From Skeletonema tropicum (Eukaryota > Bacillariophyta > Thalassiosirophyceae > Thalassiosirales > Thalassiosiraceae), in NCBI GenBank assembly GCA_037178625.1, contig CM074139.1:372001-436000 (forward strand): a DNA stretch of 64,000 nucleotides. The letters are read 5' to 3'. The notes under the pieces were generated by a model. The model ran no database searches, was not told the DNA's origin, and saw only the letters and a list, made by a program, of their open reading frames with translations. Below are positions 19,110-29,486 of this stretch, piece after piece. Made by a program: the position numbers and the translations under genes. Each line of letters starts with the position of its first letter. The stretch's first letter is position 1.

Positions 19110-20642
19110 TCAATCAAGCTCTTCTAAGGTGAAGGTGGTCTCTAACACTTTCATCTCCTCTTTAACGATAAAAATGACCATTTCTTCTTTGCCTCCCTTC
19201 ATGGCCCAACGGAGCGGCGTATCTCCGTCATTATCCTTGGCATTGACATCTGCTCCCTTTTCAATGAGAAGCTTGGCCACATCAACTTGTCCCTTATCGC
19301 AAGCAAAATGGAGCGGCGTAGCCCCGTCATTATTACTGGCAGTGACGTCTAATCCCTTTTCAATGAGAAGCTTGGCCACATCAACTTGTCCCTTATCGCA
19401 AGCAAAATGGAGCGGTGTAGCCCCGTCATTATTACTGGCAGTGACGTCTAATCCCTTTTCAATGAGAAGCTTGGCCACATCAACTTGTCCCTTATCGCAA
19501 GCAAAATGGAGCGGCGTGCATCCATCGCTATCCTCGGCATTGACTTCTGCTCCCTTTTCAATGAGAAGCTTGGCCACATCAACTTGTCCCAACCCGCAAG
19601 CTTGATGGAGCGGCGTATCTCTATAATTATTCATGGCATTGACGTTTGCTCCCTTTTCAATGAGAAGCTTGGCCACATCAACTTGTCCATGATCGCAAGC
19701 ATAACGGAGCGGCGTATCTCCGTCATTATCCTCGGCATTGACTTCTGCCCCCTTTTCAATGAGAAGCTTGGCCACATCAACACGTCCAAACTCGCAAGCA
19801 TAATAAAGCGGCGTGCATCCATCATTATCCTTGGCATTGACATCTGCTCCCTTTTCAATGAGAAGCTTGGCCATATCAGCTTGTTCATGATCGCAAGCAA
19901 AATGGAGCGGCGTGCATCCATCGTTATCCTCGGCAGTGACATCTGCCCCCTTTTCAATGAGAAGCTTGGCCACATCATCTTGTCCATGACTGCAAGCAAT
20001 ATGGAGCGGTGTAATCCCATCATTATCCTTGACATTGACGTCTGCTCCCTTTTCAAAAAGAAGATTAGCTAAATCTACTTGTCCCTTACAGCAAGCATAA
20101 TGGAGTGGCGTATCTCCATCATTATCCTTGGCATTGACATCTGCTCCCTTTTCAATGAGAAGTTTGATCGCATCAATCCGACCATTAGCGCAAGCCCAAA
20201 GCAGCGGCGTGATAATGTTATGATCATCCGGTTCACTATCGAGATCCCTCCCGTTCAAAAAAACACGCAAAGACTGGTCTTCAGATCCAGGATTGTCTTG
20301 ATTGTCGAGTCTCACTTGAATTGTATGGCCATTTCTGCATAGGATATCTGCCTTATCGGAGGTAGGATTCCCATACCACTCGCTGAGGAGTTTGGAGGAG
20401 TTCAAATCAATATCTGAATTTGGACTAGCCCAGACTTGAGTCTCTTCCTTATTATTTTGAATAACATATCGAACAGCGATACTTCCTCCTGGATCTCCAC
20501 TTTCTCTTAAACTTCCTGTTTGAGCTCCACTCAACACCCAATGCCCGAAGAGGATCCTTTCCTCCCCATTCTCTTGCCATGATTTCGGACTGTTCCGGAG
20601 CTGTTCGCCTTTGTAAGAGTAGACTGATGAAGTTGCTCCCAT
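19110..20642 (-). CDS. Ankyrin-repeat protein with N-myristoylation motif, 510 aa
   Basis: The protein starts MGATSSVYS, a good N-myristoylation context (Gly2, Ser6), so membrane attachment is likely. Residues 1-140 form a unique domain of unknown fold ending LRVFLNGRDLDSEPDD. From about 142 there are ten canonical 33-residue ankyrin repeats (TPLHxAC..GQVDVAKLLIE, then KGADVNAKDNDG) and one degenerate eleventh, then an acidic end (TFTLEELD). Ankyrin repeats bind protein partners; no enzyme domain is present. The repeats are very uniform, and units 8 and 9 (about 19286-19484) are almost identical at DNA level, so the array has expanded recently and its length may vary between strains. No intron. 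The stop-to-ATG frame starts cleanly at 20642. Confidence 0.9.
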   Translation of the reverse strand: MGATSSVYSYKGEQLRNSPKSWQENGEERILFGHWVLSGAQTGSLRESGDPGGSIAVRYVIQNNKEETQVWASPNSDIDLNSSKLLSEWYGNPTSDKADILCRNGHTIQVRLDNQDNPGSEDQSLRVFLNGRDLDSEPDDHNIITPLLWACANGRIDAIKLLIEKGADVNAKDNDGDTPLHYACCKGQVDLANLLFEKGADVNVKDNDGITPLHIACSHGQDDVAKLLIEKGADVTAEDNDGCTPLHFACDHEQADMAKLLIEKGADVNAKDNDGCTPLYYACEFGRVDVAKLLIEKGAEVNAEDNDGDTPLRYACDHGQVDVAKLLIEKGANVNAMNNYRDTPLHQACGLGQVDVAKLLIEKGAEVNAEDSDGCTPLHFACDKGQVDVAKLLIEKGLDVTASNNDGATPLHFACDKGQVDVAKLLIEKGLDVTASNNDGATPLHFACDKGQVDVAKLLIEKGADVNAKDNDGDTPLRWAMKGGKEEMVIFIVKEEMKVLETTFTLEELD

Positions 20643-21771
20643 GGGAATGTAATAATGTCTCTAGACCTAAGGCTAAGGCCAAGGTACTTCTAATAATTCC
20701 GTATCATATAGCTTGTTTAAACAGTGCTAACGGTAAGTTGAGTTAGTTTCATCGATGTAATTGAATGTTATCTTATTTGAGTGAACTATTTATGAGTGTT
20801 GCCTTTAGCTTGAAAGAGTTGGTTGAAAGAGCTCCCACAAGTGCAATCAAGAACCCGAAGACTGATGCTGAATGAGGATGGGATTGAGCATGACAGAATA
20901 GATACTTCTCATTTCTCGTGTCCACGAACATGGCTGAATATCGCGAAATATGATCATTCTCTGAATATCCCACCTGTAGCATACGTCAGAATAGCTGAAT
21001 AACCGTAAAATAATCATGAGTACTTTATCCTACAGCTTTTGGTACTTAGCATACCAAGTCTAGATTATGAATGCTAATGCTAGAGATTATTTCCAACGCA
21101 ACAGAGCGGGTAGATAGTCGAAAAAAGTAGAGGTTTGTAGTTGGTATACCGTCCCGTCCAGACCTTTTTGGATACGGGAATGGTCCCGACGGCAGGGTCC
21201 CGGTATCGGGATAATACCGGTATTTGTCCCAAATGCAAAGAGCACAATCATTTGATTGTGTTTAGCACTTCAAATACGAGTAACAACCGTCTCTATCGAC
21301 CAATTAAAGTAGGTTATGATAGTAGAGCATGTCATTGTAGCTCCGCATCGTACCTTGTCGCCGACATGACAATCCCGGGTCAACCTGAGGTCCAATTCGG
21401 GCTTGCCGCCAGCACCATTGGGCTGCCAGCAGCACCACGCCAGCCAGAAAATCGCATCTATCGTCGTCATTATGCGCATGAGCCGCTTGTAGCACACTAC
21501 AGGTCTCGCATCTATGACAGCATTCAGAAGGTTGATTGGGTCTAAAGAAGTGATGGTATTGTAGTGTGGAAGAATGGATGTCAAAGAGTGCGTTTGAAAG
21601 TGATGTGTGCTACTAGCATGTACGATTATAGTACTTCGCTTTCCACATCCGTCGACCAGTTATCGTAGTTCCCAACAGGCTGCACAGGCGTCTTCGGGAC
21701 CAGCCCGAGCCCCTCCAGGTTTAAATTCTTCTTTCTCAACTAAATAGTTACCAACTGTGTAGTTAGCAAGT
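20643..21771. other. Intergenic DNA, no supported gene
   Basis: A 134-codon plus-strand frame at 21141-21545 begins in a GC-rich stretch full of overlapping inverted words (gtcccggtatcgggataata, then ccggtatttgtccc). Its composition is not convincing, so it is not called as a gene. Confidence 0.4.
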
Positions 21772-21849
21772 TTGAACTCAAGTCTTCGTTTGCATAGCTG
21801 CCACTTTTCTTTTATTAGTAGAGAGGTATTCATGATACATTTGCATCGT

Positions 21850-22260
21850 TACAGTCCCTTAGTACGATGCATAGAGTTGCCGCAGCAGCGCACTGTCACA
21901 GAAATGTTTTCTATTTGCTATTGGGAGCGGTTTGTATGTATGTACGAAACAGATCAAGCAGATACACTTCATTCTAACCACCGCTTGAAACACACAATCT
22001 TTGAGAAAGCAGTCTCAACATGGGCAAGCTTGGTAGAGGCAGCTTGGTTGGTTAACTGCCCTCCTCATCAAAGAGAAGAGTGTCATTCAGATAGTCCCGC
22101 CAACTTGCTAGATGCAAAATGCATCATGGCTGCGATTGGCTTGATCCATGGCGTCTCTTATTCCTCAAAAGGACAAAAAGCAAACTAAGAACTCATGGTC
22201 AACGGGCTTCGTTTCCATCGAAAAGCAAAGAAGAAGATCCGAAAGCGGGAATAGTAGAAC
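21850..22260 (+). pseudogene. Best-preserved copy of the decayed unknown gene
   Basis: A plus-strand frame (open from 21772 to a TAA at 22186-22188) contains ELPQQRTVTEMFSICYWER, FEKAVSTWASLVEAAWLVNC and SPANLLDAKCIMAAIGLIHG. The first two blocks match 12790-12970 and the later part weakly matches 16178-16330. Beyond the stop, similarity continues in another frame (KAGIVEQRR), so this copy is also broken. It is convergent with light-harvesting copy 3. Whether it was once a cellular gene or part of a mobile element cannot be told from the sequence. Confidence 0.4.
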
Positions 22261-22558
22261 AACGTCGTTAAAGCAATTATAAAGTTATGCAAGTAGAGGT
22301 CGGATCTGATTTGAATAGGTACAGAACGTGCTTTCTATCTTACTATGAAAACTACAGCAAGCTGATCAATATCAAATACGTCCATGCATTATGATGTAGA
22401 AGAGAATTGGTTCTTTATTATTATGGTACACATTATCTAGCTTTGAGTTCCTCCTCTTCCAAAGACTCGGCTCAAGCACAAAAAACGTACGAGCGTGTTC
22501 CTTCTATTATATGGTACAACATGTGTTTTGTATATGTACAATATATCAAACAGGCAAT

Positions 22559-22718
22559 TTATTGAAGGTGTCCGATGATGGGAAGATCGGGATCATATCC
22601 AAGAGGCTGGATCTCCTCATGGACCATAAGTCCAAGGATTCCGAACATGGCAGCACGGCCGTTGTTCAACTCAATAGCACGCTTCTGAAGCTTGGTCTCT
22701 TCATCAAAGTCATCCCAG

Positions 22719-22759
<41 letters not shown>

Positions 22760-22955
22760 ATTTCCAGTTCCGGGAACATCACGCATGAAGGCAATCTCCA
22801 ACCAGCCAATGAAGGCGATGATCTGGCCTTGTCCCTCGAAGGGGATGGCATCAGGTCCGATCAAGGCGGCAACACCGTTGGGGAAGGAGTCGAAGGAGTT
22901 TCCAGCGTAGTCGATGTTTCCGGGAAGGTGGATTCCGGCACGGGTGACGATCTGG

Positions 22956-23023
<68 letters not shown>

Positions 23024-23191
23024 TTGGGAGCAGTCTCCAGAGAGCATGCCGAAGGGATCGAAGAATCCGAGAGGAGGCTGGGCACCGAGCTCATCCTCGA
23101 AGGCGTTCAAGGAGGTGGTGGCGGCCTTGTTTTGGGCAGGGGCGAAAGCGGCGGCAGAGCCGATAAGGGCAGCGATGATGGCAGACTTCAT
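22559..23191 (-). CDS. Fucoxanthin-chlorophyll a/c binding protein (Lhcf type), copy 3
   Basis: The third gene for the same 210-aa antenna protein, identical in amino acids to copies 1 and 2 and with silent differences in DNA. Its 3' flank matches the other copies back to about 22385. Its 5' flank matches only about 100 bp, up to about 23290: gtgccggcagaacttttgat, then gctttgattccaaatcttga. After that it diverges, so its promoter differs from the other two beyond about 100 bp upstream. It lies 4.9 kb from copy 2 in the same orientation, separated by the ankyrin gene region. Confidence 0.96.
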
Positions 23192-23517
23192 GATTGATAT
23201 GTTGTTGTGGTCGATTTGATTTTATGAGCAGGCAGTTGTGCCGGCAGAACTTTTGATGCTTTGATTCCAAATCTTGAAATCTTTTGCTTCAAGTAAGTTG
23301 CGTAATGTAATGCGCACTGGGTGTCATGTTTTGCTGTCACATATTTATCGTACATCTGTCACAAATGAGGTGCGTGCGAAAGCTGACGAAGTTGTGTGAG
23401 AATTTGTGCGGTATCCGCTACAGGAAACAGTCTCAGTCAGGATGGTGCACAAAGACCCACTCACACAACCGCATACTCACGATGTCAAAGAGGCCACTCT
23501 TCCCCCAAAACACCACC

Positions 23518-24204
23518 ATGATGAAACCTCTTTCAGCTCTTGTTGTATCCATCGGGTGTGTCTTCCTTCCGAAGGCAGCCCAAGGGATACCATTCGTGCC
23601 TTATGTGTATAGGGAACAGCCGACAAGCTCTCCATCATCTTTACCATCCCACCAGCCGTCTTCACGGCCGAGTTTTGCTCCGACCATAACTCCATCATTT
23701 CCACCATCGCTTTCATATCCGCCTTCATCCAAGCCGTCGTTGTCTCCGTCTGTGCAGCCGTCGACGAATCCACTTGCTGACAATCAATCGACTACATCTT
23801 TCTTGAGAACATCCAACAAATGGAAATCTGACTGGATGATAATTTCGCTCGCAGCAGGCTTTTTATGTGTGGTGGGCACTGTATTTCAATTAGTTCGAAA
23901 GTCACAATGTCTAGAATATGATGATGAGATCTCTGAAGACAGCCGTGATGAAATGGAAGATGAGTCATACGATGAATCTTATGACACGTTTGATAGTCAA
24001 GCATCTCCCAACACATCCAAAATTAGAAGAAATAATAATCGCAATGATAGTAGACGAATAACTAGAAGAAAAGACATAGATTATAATGGTGGTTCTGTGA
24101 ATGAAGCATCTGCAGCGTCTTCTTCTTCAGTTTCATCGGGATCAAGTGATGGAGATGACTCTGGGGTCAGTGCCTTTAGTGGATTCATATCATGGTCTCC
24201 TTGA
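23518..24204 (+). CDS. Type I membrane protein with Pro/Ser repeats, 228 aa (copy A)
   Basis: A signal peptide (residues 1-23, ending LPKAAQG) is followed by YVYREQPTSSPSSLPS and a Pro/Ser-rich ectodomain of PSxxPS units (to about 85). Then come a linker, one membrane segment (about 105-126, MIISLAAGFLCVVGTVFQLV), a stop-transfer RK and an acidic then Ser-rich cytoplasmic tail. Pro/Ser-repeat ectodomains are common in diatom surface and cell-wall proteins and are likely glycosylated; no enzyme domain is seen. The ATG at 23518 has a caccaccATG context and starts the signal peptide. The open frame runs upstream to 23326, but that extension is not signal-like. A paralogue lies 0.55 kb downstream in the same direction. 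Confidence 0.8.
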   Translation: MMKPLSALVVSIGCVFLPKAAQGIPFVPYVYREQPTSSPSSLPSHQPSSRPSFAPTITPSFPPSLSYPPSSKPSLSPSVQPSTNPLADNQSTTSFLRTSNKWKSDWMIISLAAGFLCVVGTVFQLVRKSQCLEYDDEISEDSRDEMEDESYDESYDTFDSQASPNTSKIRRNNNRNDSRRITRRKDIDYNGGSVNEASAASSSSVSSGSSDGDDSGVSAFSGFISWSP

Positions 24205-24757
24205 CCCATTCAACTGTTTCTATTGAAAAGAATAAGGCTGATTAGGTTGATATTCCGTCTTATATTGAGATTAATGTACATAAGTGGAACTAAAGTGGAA
24301 ATCATAGTAACTGAACTAATCAGAGGGGGTTTCGGCTAATCTCTTGCTGAATTATTTTGATCCTCGTCGTCACATCGTACCAATCCAATACCTCAAACTA
24401 CGTAAGTTCAAGCATAGAACCGTTCAAGTAAGGGGAACGGACGAGAACTGTGCGCACCGAACTATGTTTGAAGGGGAGAGGAAAGGTTTGGCTCAGTCAG
24501 CCAGCCACCGCACCAGGCGGCGCAATTTGCGCACAGTAAACAGTAAGTGTCCACTTTCGTAATTTGAACGGGAAAATAACGGGAAAGAGATATGTAACTT
24601 ATATGTGACTTTAGGAATTAGTAGATGAGTACCGCTTTAGCGTTGAATTTGAGAGCCATTTTGTGAGCATGAATCGGGTTCACGGTAAAAAAAACACAAA
24701 ACCAAGACAAGAGCCCATGAACGCTAAACATTATAGAGACAATAAATTACTACCACC
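24205..24757. other. Spacer between the two Pro/Ser-repeat genes
   Basis: No gene is seen. Near 24445-24540 a gaactgtgcgcaccgaac block and a gcgcaatttgcgcacagt block form a weak inverted repeat. Confidence 0.5.
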
Positions 24758-25747
24758 ATGAGATCTCTTCTGGTAGCTCGTCTCATCATAGGTTGTTATA
24801 TCGTCCTTCCGAAGGCAGCGCTTGGTAGGCTTGTTCCACTGTACATATATAGGGACCTTCCGACAAGCAGTCCAACATTCTCACCTTCAGATCAGCCTTC
24901 TGCCCGGCCAAGTTCAACGCCAACATCCCAGCCGTCGAATCAGCCGACTAGCAGTCCTTCATTTTTACCATCATATCAGCCGTCTCTTCGACCCAGCTCA
25001 CAGCCGAGCGACCAGCCGTCACTCTCACCGTCATCTTATCCTTCATCACAACCGACAAGCAATCCATCATCCTCACCATCGTCTTTACCATCATCTCAGC
25101 CGTCTAGTCAACCAAGCTCGCAACCATCATACCAGCCAACGTTATCATTGCATCCTTCATCTCAGCCATCACGAGTTTTATCATTCTCACCATCATCTGA
25201 GCCGTCAGATCTACCCAGCACTCAACCAACCAGCAATCCATCATTCCCCCCTTCATTTCATCCGACTTCTCAACCAAGCTTAGACCCGACACGTAATCCA
25301 TCATTCTCACCATCATCTTCATATCAGCCATCATCTCAACCAACCTTATCATCACAGCCATCTTTGTCTTCTCAACCTTCATATCAGCCGAGTATAAAAG
25401 AATCATCAAATACATCGTCCTTTTTGAAAATATCAGGCAATATCATTAGTACCATCAGGTCTTATTTAACTTCTAACTGGAAGTTGGTTTCTATCATAAG
25501 TGGTTCGGTATGTTTCGCCGCGATTGTGTTTCAATTGATTCGGAAGAGACCTTATGGTCGTGATGATGATTATGAGGAGGAGGATTATAATGATGAGGAA
25601 GAGGATAGTTATGAGGAAAAATCTGAAAACAGCTTTGATGAAATAGAGTCGGACGAAGAATATCAAACATTTGAAACACATACACCTCACGCTAAGGAAT
25701 GGAAACAATATCGGAATGAAAGGATAAAAGTTGAATACGAATGTTGA
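24758..25747 (+). CDS. Type I membrane protein with Pro/Ser repeats, 329 aa (copy B)
   Basis: The same layout as copy A: signal peptide with VLPKAALG, then YIYRDLPTSSPTFSPS, a longer ectodomain (about 35-215) of PSxQPS/PSSxPS units, one membrane segment (about 240-261), FQLIRKRP, and a very acidic tail with Asp/Glu/Tyr clusters (DDDYEEEDYNDEEEDSYEE). The shared LPKAAxG, YxYRxxPTSSP and FQLxRK signatures show the two genes arose by tandem duplication; the repeat domain then changed length. The tail could bind cations or cytoskeletal partners, which is inference only. The ATG at 24758 lies in ctaccaccATG. Confidence 0.85.
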   Translation: MRSLLVARLIIGCYIVLPKAALGRLVPLYIYRDLPTSSPTFSPSDQPSARPSSTPTSQPSNQPTSSPSFLPSYQPSLRPSSQPSDQPSLSPSSYPSSQPTSNPSSSPSSLPSSQPSSQPSSQPSYQPTLSLHPSSQPSRVLSFSPSSEPSDLPSTQPTSNPSFPPSFHPTSQPSLDPTRNPSFSPSSSYQPSSQPTLSSQPSLSSQPSYQPSIKESSNTSSFLKISGNIISTIRSYLTSNWKLVSIISGSVCFAAIVFQLIRKRPYGRDDDYEEEDYNDEEEDSYEEKSENSFDEIESDEEYQTFETHTPHAKEWKQYRNERIKVEYEC

Positions 25748-26148
25748 GGCTATTCCAAACTGAGGGACAAATCATGTACAGGAACATAGACATATTAGGT
25801 CGGTCGTGTGTGACGGCGCCAACTGCTAAAATATAATAGAGACATTCAAGTCTTTGCTTACATTTGAAATGATAATACATATCTATCACACAGCTACACA
25901 GACATTACTCTCTCTTTCTCTTTCTCTCCGCCCCCCAAGCTAGGATAAGTAAGCATGTGATGCACGCATGCAAGGGTATCAATTTGTGGGCATTTGTACC
26001 CTCGACGTGGGCCGTTTCTTGCATCCAACCTCACCGAAAAAGCGCCCACGCACTCTCGCTGGCTCGATCGAGCTCAGGGACATAAAGAAACATCCTATCC
26101 CAGCACGCCACAACAACACAGTGAAGACATAAAATCAAAGCAACAATA

Positions 26149-27417
26149 ATGGTGATAACGAACGATGAGCCCGATATCATCGTCGGTGGCGGAGATCCAT
26201 CGGCTCCACCTATCGCGACTGCAGTGCCGGCCCCAGCCGCTGCAGTCAACCCCAACCAGAACATTGAGAGGACGACCAACGCCGACGGATCTCTCATTGT
26301 AAAAGCAACCACCACAACACGACAATCGAATGGCTATCGCAATGTTACCATTGAATACTTCTACGTGCCTGCCAACATGGTCGGCACAGTCACCATGTCT
26401 ATGGATGCGACTGGTGAGCCGCCAAGCAGTCTTTACATGACCAAGATGGAGCAGCAAGTGTTGCCTCCAGGTACGGGAGAAGTTGTGAGCCATGCCCCAG
26501 TGACAACGGGTGTGACAGGTGGTGCTGGCGGAGCTGGCAATGCAGTTCCTCAACCCTATACTCACCAACATACTGCTGTAGCGGGGGGGAGCCCTTCGGG
26601 AGGTAGAGGTATCTGTATTGGAGTCACTGTATTCCTTGTTATCGCCATCGCCATCTTCGGAATAGCGGGTGCTGTGAGTAATACGAGCAACAATCATTGG
26701 CCTACACCTGCTCCGTATTCTGCATGGAATCCTCCTTCACCTTGGAATCCCACTCCATCATGGGATCCTCCTTCGCCTTGGTATCCCACTCCAACATGGA
26801 GTCCTCCGACACCAAATCCTACGAGAGATGGATGCAAGGACACCCCAGATTGGGTAGACGATTCTGGTAATGATTGTGCATATTATGAGCAGTTTGATAG
26901 ATGGTGCGGCTATGGTCTGATTTTCGAAGGGTCCATGGGTTCTGCAACGGAGAACTGCTGCACCTGTGGGGGTGGTTCAACATACGTTGCACCAACTCCA
27001 AGACCGTCAAGAGCTCCCATTGTTAGTCCTCCGCCTTCACCAAGGCCAACTCAGTCTCCTGCATGCAAAGACACGCCTGGTTGGAAGGATGTTTTCTCGC
27101 GCGGATGTGAGTACTACTCCGCGGGGGGATTTTTTTGCGACTTTCTTGCTGATAGTAATGAAGGAGATATGGGTTCTGCTAACGATAATTGCTGCGCTTG
27201 CGGGGGTGGTGAAGATCCATCAACATCAACCAGCAAGGCCCCAGCTACAGCTACTTCCGATACTCCTGTCCCGTCCGTCACTTCACCCACCCTTGTAGCT
27301 GTTCCAACACTAGGAAGCAAAGGCAAAGGCGTATTGAGACAAAGTGAAAAGCATTCGAACTTATCAAACACAAATCCATTCAGAAGTCCGACGGCTGCAG
27401 AGGCAAAGGAGGAATGA
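26149..27417 (+). CDS. Single-pass membrane protein with two Cys-rich modules, 422 aa (copy 1)
   Basis: No signal peptide. The N-terminal domain (1-150) has [38 protein letters not shown] and [19 protein letters not shown], followed by a Gly-rich stretch. One membrane segment lies at about 154-176, then a Trp/Pro linker (WNPPSPWNPTPSW). Two Cys-rich modules follow (about 229-275 and 306-353) with the pattern C-x-DTPxWxDx..C.YY...C....ENCCxCGGG, joined by a Pro-rich spacer. The modules resemble the ShK-like six-Cys units found in many diatom proteins. Topology is probably N-terminus in, Cys modules outside. Three tandem copies exist (next at 27909 and 29757). Function is unknown; a surface or wall role is inferred. 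Confidence 0.82.
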   Translation: MVITNDEPDIIVGGGDPSAPPIATAVPAPAAAVNPNQNIERTTNADGSLIVKATTTTRQSNGYRNVTIEYFYVPANMVGTVTMSMDATGEPPSSLYMTKMEQQVLPPGTGEVVSHAPVTTGVTGGAGGAGNAVPQPYTHQHTAVAGGSPSGGRGICIGVTVFLVIAIAIFGIAGAVSNTSNNHWPTPAPYSAWNPPSPWNPTPSWDPPSPWYPTPTWSPPTPNPTRDGCKDTPDWVDDSGNDCAYYEQFDRWCGYGLIFEGSMGSATENCCTCGGGSTYVAPTPRPSRAPIVSPPPSPRPTQSPACKDTPGWKDVFSRGCEYYSAGGFFCDFLADSNEGDMGSANDNCCACGGGEDPSTSTSKAPATATSDTPVPSVTSPTLVAVPTLGSKGKGVLRQSEKHSNLSNTNPFRSPTAAEAKEE

Positions 27418-27712
27418 TGATTTGATCTAGTTTTGGTACTTTGATTTAGTTCGAGTTCGATGTCGCATTTGCATTTCACAACCACAATTTTGTCACAATA
27501 CCAATATTAATAATAATAAAGTTAATGTACAACTGTGTTTACATTACCAAAACTTCCCACCTTACCAGAGACCAAAGAATAAATACAGGGTAGTCCTCTT
27601 TGTTTTCTCAGTGTTTCTTCCATAGTAAAGAGTGAAGTGACACTTCACCGCGCACTCGCAGTCGCAGGGACGGACAGGAGCGGGGACGGAGCGAGAAATA
27701 CCTTCCATCTAT

Positions 27713-27751
27713 GAGATACGTGTCTCGTAAATCAAGATTCGACACGCGTCC
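27713..27751. promoter_or_regulatory. Promoter motif pair upstream of copy 2
   Basis: gagatacgtgtctc (27713-27726), a near-palindrome, is followed by attcgacacgcgtcc (27737-27751), about 160 bases before the ATG at 27909. Both words recur upstream of copy 3. Direct repeats of ccataaaacacaccaccgac lie just downstream (about 27758 and 27790). Confidence 0.5.
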
Positions 27752-27908
27752 ATCTCTCCATAAAACACACCACCGACCCAGACATCCTCTCCATAAAACA
27801 CACCACCGACCCACCTTGGACCTGCGCTGCTGTCAAGAAGAGAAATATTGCCCATTGTACATCCACTTTGAAGCTGCCTACTTTTCTTATCAACCAGGGT
27901 CAACAACA

Positions 27909-29204
27909 ATGGCGATATCAAACGATGAGCCCGATATCATCGTCGGTGGCGGAGATCCATCGGCTCCACCTATCGCGACTGCAGTGCCGGCCTCTGCAAC
28001 TGCATTCAACAACAACAACCCCAACAGCAACAACAAAAACAAAAACAACCCCAACATTGAGAGGACGACCAACGCCGACGGATCTCTCATTGTAAAAGCA
28101 ACTACCACGACACGCCAACCCAATGGCTATCGCAATGTTACCATCGAATACTTCTACGTGCCTGCCAACATGGTCGGCACAGTCACCACGTCTATGGATG
28201 CGACTGGTGAGCCGCCAAGCAGTCTTTACATGACCAAGATGGAGCAGCAAGTGTTGCCGCCAGGCACGGGAGAAGTTGTGAGCCATGCCCCAGTGACAGC
28301 GGGTGTGACAGGTGGTGCTGGCGGAGGCGGAGGTGGCAATGCATTTCCTCAACCCTATACTCACCAACATACTGCTGTAGCGGGAGGGAGCCCTTCGGGA
28401 GGTAGAGGTGCATGCATTGGAGTCACTGTATGCGTTATTATCGCCATCGCAGGAATTGCGGGTGCTGTGAATAATACGAACAACCATTACTGGCCTACAC
28501 CCGCTCCGTATTCTGCATGGAATCCTCCTTCACCTTGGAATCCCAGTCCTCCAACACCAAATCCTACGAGAGATGGATGCAAGGACACCCCTGATTGGGT
28601 AGACGATTATGGTCGTGATTGTGAGTATTACTCGCGGTCATTTAAATCGATAGCTTCGGGTGCGACCGGCATAGACAGATGTAGAGATAGAATTAGTTGG
28701 CTTTTCGAAGGACCCATGGGTCCTGCAACGGAGAACTGCTGCACCTGTGGGGGTGGTTCAACATACGCTGCACCAACTCCAGGACCTTCAAGAGCACCCA
28801 TTGTTAGTCCTCCGCCTTCACCAAGGCCAACTCAGTCTCCTGCATGCGAAGACACGCCTGGATGGAAGGATTCTCGCTCGAATGGATGTGAGTTTTACTC
28901 GTCATCGTCATCCAGCTTTAGGTGCGACTTTTCTGCTGATATATATAAAGGAGATATGGGTTCTGCTACCGATAATTGCTGCGCTTGCGGAGGTGGTGAA
29001 GATCCATCAACATCAACCAGCAAGGCCCCAGCTACAGCTACTTCCGATACTCCTGTTCCGTCCATCACTCCACCCAACCTTGCAGCTGTTCCAACACTAG
29101 AATTAGAAAGCAAAGGCGTATTGAGACAAAGTGAAAAGCATTTGAACTTATCAAACACAAATCCATTCAAAAGTCCGACGGCTGCAGTGGCAAAGGAGGA
29201 ATGA
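27909..29204 (+). CDS. Single-pass membrane protein with two Cys-rich modules, 431 aa (copy 2)
   Basis: A close paralogue of the gene at 26149. It shares the [20 protein letters not shown] start, the [12 protein letters not shown] block, the Gly-rich stretch, one membrane segment (CIGVTVCVIIAIAGIAGAV), the WNPPSPWNP linker and two ENCCTCGGG/DNCCACGGG modules. Differences are an Asn/Lys-rich insertion near residue 38, a shorter Trp/Pro linker and a longer first module (YYSRSFKSIASGATGIDRC). The ATG at 27909 (caacaacaATGGCG) matches the other copies; the open frame reaches back to 27711 without homologous sequence. The C-terminal segment (SEKHLNLSNTNPFKSPTAA) is shared with copy 1. Confidence 0.82.
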   Translation: MAISNDEPDIIVGGGDPSAPPIATAVPASATAFNNNNPNSNNKNKNNPNIERTTNADGSLIVKATTTTRQPNGYRNVTIEYFYVPANMVGTVTTSMDATGEPPSSLYMTKMEQQVLPPGTGEVVSHAPVTAGVTGGAGGGGGGNAFPQPYTHQHTAVAGGSPSGGRGACIGVTVCVIIAIAGIAGAVNNTNNHYWPTPAPYSAWNPPSPWNPSPPTPNPTRDGCKDTPDWVDDYGRDCEYYSRSFKSIASGATGIDRCRDRISWLFEGPMGPATENCCTCGGGSTYAAPTPGPSRAPIVSPPPSPRPTQSPACEDTPGWKDSRSNGCEFYSSSSSSFRCDFSADIYKGDMGSATDNCCACGGGEDPSTSTSKAPATATSDTPVPSITPPNLAAVPTLELESKGVLRQSEKHLNLSNTNPFKSPTAAVAKEE

Positions 29205-29486
29205 TGATTTGATTTAGTTTTAGTATTTAGATACTTAGCCACAATTTGTCACAAACTTCACAATAACAATATTAATATTAATGTAATGAAGTTAATGTAC
29301 AGCTGTATTGACATTGCCGAAAGTTCCCACGTCACCAAAGTCCAAAGAATAAAAAATTATGGGTAGTAGAGAGTCCTCTTTGTCTCCTCAGCGCACTTTT
29401 TCAATGCAATAGGATCTTAGTTGTTTGTCAACGCCATCCAGGGAGAGATATGTCCGACTCTTGTACGACCTTCCTCTCCCACTTAT

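Noticed and set aside
19485..20072. Plus-strand frames over the ankyrin array
   Set aside because: The 99-bp period keeps the antisense frames open; there is no domain or start context.
21141..21545. A 134-codon plus-strand frame
   Set aside because: Begins in a GC-rich stretch of overlapping inverted words; composition is not protein-like and no domain is seen.
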